Shown here piece by piece: positions 1-6,099 of a stretch of DNA of 10,631 bases. The position numbers and the translations under genes were made by a program. The notes under the pieces were generated by a model. It worked only from the letters and a program-made list of their open reading frames with translations. It did no database searches and was not told where the DNA came from. This stretch comes from Burkholderiales bacterium. Its GTDB lineage: Bacteria > Pseudomonadota > Gammaproteobacteria > Burkholderiales > Burkholderiaceae. Location: positions 1 to 10,631 of the forward strand of contig CAHJWV010000148.1 in NCBI GenBank assembly GCA_903643055.1, in the 5' to 3' direction. Position 1 is the stretch's first letter; each line of letters begins with the position of its first letter.

Positions 1-1933
1 CGCCAGCGGCACTGCGGCGCACCGATACATCGCCCGACAAAGGCACGCCGGCCAGCAGGCTGTTGCCCAGTTCGACATTCGTTTCACCGCGCACCCCGGT
101 CAGCCGCTCGGGCAGCGTGCGCCTGTCTTCCTCAGAAGTCGACAGCGCCGCATCAGGCAGCGTCAAGGCCAGGTTGCCGCGCAGGTTGATGCGGTTCACG
201 CCCGCCTGCCAGTCGACGCCAGGCAGCTCTGGGAACCAGGTGCGTGGGTCGAAATCAACCAGCGCCGATTGCGCCTTCACCTGCCAGGCCTGCGCTGCGT
301 GATCGGCCGTGCCGGAGAAGCTGGCGTTGGCGCCGCCCGCGGCAGCGCGCAGCTGATGCAGCTCGATGCGTTCGGCGGTGCCGGAAGCATCGAGCTTCAG
401 CTGCACCGCACGGGCTGGAGATTCGAGCTTGCCGGCCAGCTCAATCAGTGCCTTGAAGGTGGGCGATCCGGTGCTGCCGTTTTCGCCGCCCGGGTTGGCC
501 TGGCTCGACAGTTCGATGGGCCCGCTCAGGCTCATCGCTGCCAGCCGGGGGTCGAGCGCGCTCGGCTGCAATGCGCCGAGCTGCGCCTTCAGCTCGAAGC
601 TGCCAGCGCTCCATTGCCCGCTGCCTTGCAGGCTGCCGGCCGACTTGCGACCGTCGGACAGTTGGACCTCGAACTTTGTCAGATCCAGACGATCGACCTG
701 ATCGGTGCGGCCTTTCAGCTCGACCGCGAGGCTGCGCAGCGGCAGCTTCTTTTCGTTCCAGCGGCCGGGCTGCTCGTTGCTGAGCTGGATGCTTGCATTC
801 AGTGCGCCGCTGGCATTCGATGCCTCCTTGCCGCCATCAACCGGTGTGATGGAGACGCTGCCGCTCAACGCGGTGGCCGGGGCATGAGCCAGCAGCGCGG
901 CCAGGTCCAGGCTTTGGGTGCGGGCGTCCAGCTGCGGCAAGGGCCAGGGCTGTGCTGGCGCGACGATCGCGCTGGCATCGAGCTGCTGCCCCTGCGCATG
1001 CAGCGATGCCTTGGCATTGAAGCGCGCCAGCGGGCCATGGGCCTGCAGCTGTGCCTGCCAATCGGCTTGCAGCGGCTTGGCCCAGGCGGGCAGGGCCGGC
1101 GGTGTGGCTGCGATACCCGTTGTGCGGGTGGATGCGGTGCGACGCGGCTTGCCGGGCGAGGGGTTGGTGTTCGCTTGCGCCGGTCCGCTTGCTGCGGCGG
1201 GTGGCGCATTCGGAGCCGTCGAAGGAACGATCGATGCCTTCGCCTGCGTCGCCTTCAGGTCCGCATCGAGCTGCATCGGCGCTTGCGCGCCCAGGCGAAA
1301 ATCACCGGTGATTTGCAAGGGGTCGAGCTGCACGCTCAGCGCGTCGATGCGGTGCAGCCGGCCTTCTTCAGCACCCAGATGCAGCCTTGCGCTCAGTTCG
1401 CGCAGCGGGTGGCCATCCAGGCCCGGCAGCTGAAGCTCGGCGACATGCAGTTCATCGATCTGCAATTCCAGTGGCAGCGCCAATGCGGCCGGCAGCGCGA
1501 AGGGTTTGTTGCTGGGCGGGCCGGTGTTCACCACCGACACCGTGATCCGATCGGCGGCCAGCGAGTGCAGGTGCACGGCCGCCCAGGTTTGTGGGTACGT
1601 CGTGTATCCCACCGACAGGCCTTGCCAGCGCGGCCGCTCGATCACGACATGCACCGGCGCGATCGCAATCACGATCTGCTGTGCGCTGAACTCGCCAATC
1701 AGGCTGCCCTGCGGCTTTTGCACCTCGATGCCGATTCCCGCGCGGCCGAGTGCTGCCAGCAGCCAGGCCGTGCCTTCCGGTGTGCCAGCGGCCCAGAACA
1801 AGGAAGTGATCAGCCCGCCGACCAAACCGATCAGCAACACGGTGCCGATCAGCCCATCAAGCCAGCCGCGTCGCTTGCGGCGTGGCGCGTCGCTTGCCGC
1901 GGGCCCGGACGAAGAAGTTGGCATGTCGCTCAT
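1..1933 (-). CDS. tamB: TamB, translocation and assembly module inner-membrane-anchored subunit (C-terminal part outside the window)
   Basis: The frame stays open from the ATG at 1933-1931 to the window edge, giving 644 codons with no stop. I read it directly from the minus strand. Family members usually exceed 1200 residues, so only the N-terminal half is here. A short basic cytoplasmic N-terminus (RRKRRG near residue 18) precedes one hydrophobic segment at about residues 25-48. The typical TamB opening follows, with GTPEGTAWLLAAL and then GSLIGEFSAQQIVI. The rest is a long run of alternating beta-strand sequence rich in Leu, Ala and Gln, as expected of the periplasmic groove-like TamB fold. 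A Pro/Ala/Thr-rich basic stretch at about residues 234-284 interrupts it. The start overlaps the tamA stop as ATGA, so translation is probably coupled. The known role is to work with TamA in outer-membrane protein assembly and in lipid transport between membranes. The DUF490 C-terminal domain cannot be checked here. Confidence 0.9.
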   Translation of the reverse strand, partial: MSDMPTSSSGPAASDAPRRKRRGWLDGLIGTVLLIGLVGGLITSLFWAAGTPEGTAWLLAALGRAGIGIEVQKPQGSLIGEFSAQQIVIAIAPVHVVIERPRWQGLSVGYTTYPQTWAAVHLHSLAADRITVSVVNTGPPSNKPFALPAALALPLELQIDELHVAELQLPGLDGHPLRELSARLHLGAEEGRLHRIDALSVQLDPLQITGDFRLGAQAPMQLDADLKATQAKASIVPSTAPNAPPAAASGPAQANTNPSPGKPRRTASTRTTGIAATPPALPAWAKPLQADWQAQLQAHGPLARFNAKASLHAQGQQLDASAIVAPAQPWPLPQLDARTQSLDLAALLAHAPATALSGSVSITPVDGGKEASNASGALNASIQLSNEQPGRWNEKKLPLRSLAVELKGRTDQVDRLDLTKFEVQLSDGRKSAGSLQGSGQWSAGSFELKAQLGALQPSALDPRLAAMSLSGPIELSSQANPGGENGSTGSPTFKALIELAGKLESPARAVQLKLDASGTAERIELHQLRAAAGGANASFSGTADHAAQAWQVKAQSALVDFDPRTWFPELPGVDWQAGVNRINLRGNLALTLPDAALSTSEEDRRTLPERLTGVRGETNVELGNSLLAGVPLSGDVSVRRSAAG

Positions 1934-3867
1934 CAGAACGCGATCCCGACGCTCAAATGCAGCCGGCCTTTGTGGACCTGCTCGCCATAAGCCCAATCGA
2001 TGCGCAGCGGGCCAACCGGGCTGCGGTAGCGCACGCCCAGGCCGTAGCCGAGTACCGGATCGGCATCGCTCCACTGGTCGACGACGGTGCCGGCGTCGAG
2101 GAACGCCGCCCACCACAGCTCGGGCCGTTTGGCGGTGAACGGATGAGCGATTTCGGCACTTGCCGTCAGCAGCTTCCGGCCGCTGGTGGTCACGCCGTTG
2201 CGCAGCACCGCGATGTCGTGATAACCGTAGCCGCGCACCGAGTCGTCGCCACCGGCACGAAACATCAGCGTGTCAGGAATACCGACGCGATCAGCGGCAA
2301 ACACCTGGCCGTATTCGAGCCGGGTCTGCGTGAACCACGAGCGGCCGAGCGGCCAATAAAGCGTGTTGCGCGAGTAGAGCCGCGTGAAGACACCGCTGTT
2401 GGCGAAGTTGGATCGCGCATAGCCGCCAGCGACCTGCGTGGTCGAAGTCAACCCGCGCGTGGGCAGGATCAGGTTGTCGACGTCACGCCAGACCCAGTTG
2501 TAGTTGATCGTCGCCGCCTGGCTGGTGCGCGGGTTGACCAGGTCGGCGGCCTGCTGCGTGGTCTGCTGGCTGGTGTCTTGGGTGGTGACCTTGTTGGTCA
2601 ACAGCTCGCCATAAATCAGCCGCTCGATGCGCTCGGTTTCCTGTGAGCGGCCGGAGCGCACGTGCGAGGCGATGGTGATCTCCCCGCTCGCATCCAGCCG
2701 CGACACGCCGGCCGACAGCAGGTTGCGGTATTGCTTGTTGGCCGGGTTCGACAGCAGATCGCCGTCCCACGAGCGGGAATTTCGTCCGATCTCGAACTTG
2801 TTGTGCGCCTTCACGTTGAAGCCGAACGGCCGCCGATGCGTGTGCTCCAGCGAGACGCGCTCGCGCGTGCTGTCGCTGAAGCCGATGCCGGTGGTGGCGG
2901 TCTGCAACGACTGCTCGCGCACTTTCACGATCACCGGCATGGCATCGGCATTTTCGGTGTCGGGGTTGACCTCGACCGACGCACTTTCGAACAGGCCGAC
3001 CTTGCCCAGCCGCTCCTGGAAGTCAAGCAGGCGCTTTTCGGAATACGGCGTGCCGGGCTCGAAATCGGCCACGTTGCGGATCGCGCCCTCGTCATAGCGC
3101 TGCAGCCCTTCGATGCGGATTTCGCCGAGGTGGAACAGCGGGCCGCTGTCGAAGGTGGCGGCCAGCGCCGCCTCGTGCGTCTTCGCATCGATGCGCGCCT
3201 CGGTGCTGGTCCAGGCAGCCAACGGGTAGCCTTCGGAGCGCAGCTGCGCGAGTGCTTCGTTTTTCGCCGAGTTCCATTCGGCCTGGCGGAACGGCTCTTC
3301 TTCCTTCATCGGCCAGTTCTTGATCACGCTCTTCATCAAATCCTTCGCGTCTTCGTTGCCGACTTCGATGCTGTTTTGCAGCGGGCCCTGGCCCTTGATC
3401 TCCCAGGAGCGCACCACGGTGCGCGGGCCGGGTTCGACCTTCAGCTCGAACAGCGGCTTGTCATCTGGCGGGTCGCTGCGCACCACGTTCACTTGCGGAT
3501 TGAAGTAGCCCTCGGTTTCGAGCAGTGAGCGCGCCTGCGCCGGCGATGCGGCGGCGAGCCGATCGAGTTCGGCGTTGGTTACCACGTCGCCCGCAGCGGC
3601 CGATTGAAAGCGGCTCAGGTCGAGGTAGGTCACGAGCAGGCGGCGCAGCTCGTTCGGGGCTTCCACCTGCAGCCGGTACGACACCGTCGTCGGCGCAGAA
3701 GCGGCAGCAGCAGGTGGTGCGACCTGATCACCGCTATCGGCCGCGCGCGAACTGGTGGTGGCAGCTTCTTCGCCATGGAACATCGCGCAGCCGCTCAAGC
3801 AGGCCACTGCCGCCCATCCGCACCAAGTCCTGCACCAGCGTTTGTGTGCCGTGCCGAGTTCTGTCAT
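1933..3867 (-). CDS. tamA: TamA, Omp85/BamA-family outer-membrane assembly factor with predicted lipoprotein signal
   Basis: This 644-residue protein belongs to the Omp85 superfamily. The first 27 residues form a signal peptide with a lipobox (LSGC, Cys27). A disordered Ala/Ser/Pro linker reaches about residue 62. Three POTRA-like domains follow at about 64-147, 149-240 and 241-318; the third contains GEIRIEGLQRYDEGAI and GKVGLFESASVEVN. The 16-strand-type barrel covers about 320-644. It carries the VRGY loop-6 motif (Val544-Tyr547, within GGDDSVRGYGYHDI) and ends in Phe (LSVGIAF), the usual signal for insertion by BAM. The frame is open 114 codons upstream, but I chose the ATG at 3867 because it gives the signal peptide and overlaps the stop of the VWA gene as ATGA. 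The upstream extension lies inside that gene. TamB follows with the same overlap. TamA acts in the outer membrane with TamB. The family call is sure; TamA rather than another Omp85 is supported by the adjacent tamB. Confidence 0.93.
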   Translation of the reverse strand: MTELGTAHKRWCRTWCGWAAVACLSGCAMFHGEEAATTSSRAADSGDQVAPPAAAASAPTTVSYRLQVEAPNELRRLLVTYLDLSRFQSAAAGDVVTNAELDRLAAASPAQARSLLETEGYFNPQVNVVRSDPPDDKPLFELKVEPGPRTVVRSWEIKGQGPLQNSIEVGNEDAKDLMKSVIKNWPMKEEEPFRQAEWNSAKNEALAQLRSEGYPLAAWTSTEARIDAKTHEAALAATFDSGPLFHLGEIRIEGLQRYDEGAIRNVADFEPGTPYSEKRLLDFQERLGKVGLFESASVEVNPDTENADAMPVIVKVREQSLQTATTGIGFSDSTRERVSLEHTHRRPFGFNVKAHNKFEIGRNSRSWDGDLLSNPANKQYRNLLSAGVSRLDASGEITIASHVRSGRSQETERIERLIYGELLTNKVTTQDTSQQTTQQAADLVNPRTSQAATINYNWVWRDVDNLILPTRGLTSTTQVAGGYARSNFANSGVFTRLYSRNTLYWPLGRSWFTQTRLEYGQVFAADRVGIPDTLMFRAGGDDSVRGYGYHDIAVLRNGVTTSGRKLLTASAEIAHPFTAKRPELWWAAFLDAGTVVDQWSDADPVLGYGLGVRYRSPVGPLRIDWAYGEQVHKGRLHLSVGIAF

Positions 3868-5048
3868 TTGCTCAACAGGCGCATCGCGCGTTCGAGGCCT
3901 TGCAAGGTCAGGGGGAACATGCGCTGGTTCATCAACTGCTGGACGATCGAAATGCTCTGGCGGTAACTCCATACGCCTTGCGGCTCGGGGTTGATCCACG
4001 CGAATTTGGGGAAGGCGCTGGTCAGGCGTTGCAGCCATTGGGCGCCGGCTTCTTCGTTGTTGTATTCGACGCTGCCGCCGGGCTGCAGGATTTCGTACGG
4101 GCTCATCGTGGCGTCGCCGACGAAGATCAGCTTGTAGTCCTTGTTGTAGGTGCGCAGCACCTCCCAGGTCGAGAACTTCTCGCTGTAGCGGCGTCGATTG
4201 TTCTTCCACATGAAGTCATAGACGCAGTTGTGAAAGTAGAAAAACTCCATGTGCTTGAACTCGGCCTTGGCGGCGCTGAAGAGTTCTTCGACGCGGTGGA
4301 CGTGTTCGTCCATCGTGCCGCCCACGTCCATCAGCAGCAGCACCTTCACCTTGTTATGTCGTTCGGGCACCATCTTGATGTCGAGGTAGCCGGCATTGGC
4401 CGCGGTCGAGCGGATGGTGTCGTCGAGATCGAGTTCTTCGGCCGAACCTTCGCGCGCAAAGCGGCGCAGCCGGCGCAGTGCGATCTTGATGTTGCGCGTG
4501 CCGAGTTCGATCTCGTCGTCGTAGTCCTTGAACTGGCGCTGGTCCCAGACCTTGACCGCCGCCTTGTTCTTGCCCTTTTCCTGGCCGATGCGAATGCCTT
4601 GCGGGTTGTAGCCGTAGGCGCCGAAGGCGGAGGTGCCGCCGGTGCCGATCATTCGCGTGCCGCCTTCATGGCGCTCCTTCTGTTCTTCGAAGCGCTTCTT
4701 CAGCGTGGCCATCAGCTCGTCCCAGCCCATCTTGTCGACCGCCGCCTTCTCTTGCGGGCTGAGCTGCGCTTCCAGCGTCTTGCGCAGCCACTCGAGCGGA
4801 ACGTCTTGCGTGAAGTCGGTCAACAACTCCACGCCTTTGAAATAGGCGGCAAAGGCGCGATCGAACTTGTCGAAGCTGTTCTCATCCTTCACCAGCGACG
4901 TGCGGGCGAGGTAATAGAACTTGTCGATCGTCGGGCCGCCGTCGTCATCGATCACCCCGGCCTGGATGGCTTCCAGCAGCAGCAGGTATTCCTTGACGGA
5001 AACCTTCAGCTTGGCGGCACGCAACGTGAAGAAGAAATTGATCAGCAT
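3864..5048 (-). CDS. CoxE-like VWA domain protein, probable partner of a MoxR ATPase
   Basis: The predicted protein has 394 residues, starts MLINFFFTLRAAKLKVSVKEY and has no signal peptide, so it is cytoplasmic. It matches the CoxE-like VWA family (COG3552 type). The N-terminal half is helical. The C-terminal VWA domain begins near residue 235 with LLLMDVGGTMDEH, a MIDAS motif in which Asp241 is kept and the usual first Ser is Gly243. Other family signatures are EFKHMEFFYFHNCVYDF, YKLIFVGDATMSPYEI and the end LTLQGLERAMRLL. These proteins usually sit next to a MoxR AAA+ ATPase and are thought to help it mature or insert cofactors into a target complex; the target is unknown here. The frame is open to 5264, but homology-like sequence begins only at Met 5048, and I see no strong Shine-Dalgarno before it. 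The stop overlaps the tamA start (ATGA). The matching moxR gene is about 3.7 kb away at 8768-9622. Confidence 0.88.
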   Translation of the reverse strand: MLINFFFTLRAAKLKVSVKEYLLLLEAIQAGVIDDDGGPTIDKFYYLARTSLVKDENSFDKFDRAFAAYFKGVELLTDFTQDVPLEWLRKTLEAQLSPQEKAAVDKMGWDELMATLKKRFEEQKERHEGGTRMIGTGGTSAFGAYGYNPQGIRIGQEKGKNKAAVKVWDQRQFKDYDDEIELGTRNIKIALRRLRRFAREGSAEELDLDDTIRSTAANAGYLDIKMVPERHNKVKVLLLMDVGGTMDEHVHRVEELFSAAKAEFKHMEFFYFHNCVYDFMWKNNRRRYSEKFSTWEVLRTYNKDYKLIFVGDATMSPYEILQPGGSVEYNNEEAGAQWLQRLTSAFPKFAWINPEPQGVWSYRQSISIVQQLMNQRMFPLTLQGLERAMRLLSK

Positions 5049-5244
5049 GGGGCATTTTGATGCATGCCACGCAGCGATGGGCCGATGGCCCCGACTCCCG
5101 ACCCAAGCGCAATGGCATGCACCCCGCGGCAAGGCGTTCACCGAGCATGGCATGGGGTCTTTCAAGCGATGAAATGACCCGGCGATCCGCTGCACCTCTG
5201 CATGACTGGCGCGAGCGCTGCTTGCATGATCGAAGCTCAACCGC
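5049..5244. other. Divergent intergenic region between the VWA-tamAB operon and the orphan secreted-protein gene
   Basis: These 196 bases separate two divergent starts, so they should hold promoters for both directions. I see no convincing pair of -35 and -10 boxes on either strand. Several GCATGC or CATGCCATG-like short palindromes occur (around 5062, 5106 and 5145), but they are irregular and I cannot tie them to a regulator. The minus-strand frame of the VWA gene stays open through here, but the reading resembles no family and is treated as non-coding. Confidence 0.5.
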
Positions 5245-5916
5245 ATGACGATCGAGATGAACATTAAGATTTCAAGGCTCCGGCGCCGGGCTCTGGCGTT
5301 TGCTGCCAGTGCCTACCTGGCTGGGCTTGCCCGGGCCGAAATGCCCGATTGCCCCGTCGAGCCGTTCTCGGAGGTCTCTGCGGCGCAGCGTGCGCAGATG
5401 CTGGCCGGCAACTGCAGAGATGAAAGCTCGCGCTGGAAGGTCGCGGCGCCGCGACCGAAGGCGCAAGAGGCGTCACCGACGGTGGTGAAAGCTGAATACA
5501 GCGCGCTCAGTTCGCAGCGCTTCGCATCGTTGCTGGGCTCATTGAAGTTCGACTGGTCAGGCCAGCGCCAGACCGACGGCCGAGGGGTCGCCCTCAACAC
5601 CCAACGTGCCGCACTGGCGGCGGGCGGCTTGCTGCGCGTGGACGATGACCTGGCCTTGCAGATGAACCTCGGCATGGAGCACGCGAGCGTCGCCCGCATG
5701 CGCGCGACGATGAGCAGCATGTGGCAACCGACCCGGGCCAGCATGCTGTTCGCCGAATGGGCCGGCTCGGAGGCCGGCACCGAATCGCGCCGCGTGGGCG
5801 GGCGCTGGTGGGTGGTGCCGCGCCGCGTGGTGGTCGAGCTGGCGGCGCGCCAATTGCCCAACGGCGTCGGCTGGGTGGATCAACGCATCGGCCTGGCGTT
5901 CAACCTGAAGCTTTGA
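5245..5916 (+). CDS. Hypothetical secreted beta-strand-rich protein, possibly a small outer-membrane protein
   Basis: I do not recognise this 223-residue protein. It begins with a basic region (RLRRR) and a hydrophobic core (ALAFAASAYLAGL) ending in ARA, so signal peptidase I cleavage after residue 31 is likely. The mature part has two cysteines (36 and 57) that could form a disulfide, then a polar Ala/Pro linker to about residue 80. From about 95 onward, stretches alternate hydrophobic and polar residues (RVDDDLALQMNLGMEHA, TRASMLFAEWAG, RWWVVPRRVVVELAARQL, DQRIGLAFNLKL), as in amphipathic beta strands. The C-terminus resembles a last barrel strand but ends in Leu, not Phe. Another start is the ATG at 5257, which removes four residues; a GAAG about nine bases before 5245 slightly favours the longer form. 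The gene is alone on the plus strand between two minus-strand blocks. Periplasmic or outer-membrane location is inferred, and the function is unknown. Confidence 0.75.
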   Translation: MTIEMNIKISRLRRRALAFAASAYLAGLARAEMPDCPVEPFSEVSAAQRAQMLAGNCRDESSRWKVAAPRPKAQEASPTVVKAEYSALSSQRFASLLGSLKFDWSGQRQTDGRGVALNTQRAALAAGGLLRVDDDLALQMNLGMEHASVARMRATMSSMWQPTRASMLFAEWAGSEAGTESRRVGGRWWVVPRRVVVELAARQLPNGVGWVDQRIGLAFNLKL

Positions 5917-5937
5917 CGGCGCGTGAACTTGCTTGCG

Positions 5938-6099
5938 TCATGCGGTGAGCGGCGCAGGCCCGATCCAGGCATCGGCCGCCGCCACATGGCGGGCCTTGTC
6001 TTTGAGCAGTTGCGCAGCCCCTGCCCAAGCGGGCTCAAGCCTTTTTGACCGTTTTCTTGCGCCGGCTCGCGGGCGCCGAATCCGTCTGCGCCGGGTCAT
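5938..6099 (-). CDS. Candidate 53-residue small ORF overlapping the 3' end of the S9 peptidase gene
   Basis: An ATG at 6099-6097, inside the end of the S9 gene in another frame, opens 53 codons ending in TGA at 5938. The first 20 residues are almost all Arg and Lys; they are a frame-shifted reading of the S9 tail codons and may mean nothing. The rest, which lies beyond the S9 stop, reads AWAGAAQLLKDKARHVAAAD and then AWIGPAPLTA, with a helix-like segment that looks protein-like. A weak GAAG lies a few bases before the start. It could be a real overlapping small gene, the tail of a decayed gene, or chance in GC-rich DNA. I cannot assign a function. Confidence 0.2.
   Translation of the reverse strand: MTRRRRIRRPRAGARKRSKRLEPAWAGAAQLLKDKARHVAAADAWIGPAPLTA
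5974..6004 (+). terminator. Possible weak intrinsic terminator after the orphan secreted-protein gene
   Basis: Left arm 5974-5983 and right arm 5988-5995 pair over 8 bp with a two-base GC bulge and an ACAT loop. A T-rich but broken tail (TTGTCTTTG) follows at 5996-6004. It lies 58 bases past the stop of the plus-strand gene and is oriented to end it. The interrupted T-tract makes this a modest call, and the same bases are in a candidate minus-strand small ORF. Confidence 0.35.

Noticed and set aside
269..1990. A 573-codon open frame on the plus strand
   Set aside because: It is aligned codon for codon with tamB on the other strand and is rich in Arg, Gln, Cys and Leu with no family signature. 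It is open because tamB here lacks TTA, CTA and TCA codons, a GC-bias effect.
3868..4209. N-terminal extension of tamA to 4209
   Set aside because: It would lie inside the VWA gene, is Arg/Pro-rich with no homology-like sequence and would bury the signal peptide; the ATGA overlap at 3867 decides the start.
3525..5060. A 511-codon open frame on the plus strand
   Set aside because: It is antisense to the VWA gene and the start of tamA, both of which match known families; its translation shows only composition-driven repeats.
5049..5264. N-terminal extension of the VWA gene to 5264
   Set aside because: The extra 72 residues resemble nothing in the family and would overlap the start of the divergent gene at 5245.
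6041..6051. AAAAAG run near the S9 stop as a programmed -1 frameshift site
   Set aside because: The -1 frame beyond it gives an Arg/Pro-rich sequence with no family features, the heptamer begins with C instead of A, and no clear stimulating structure was seen.
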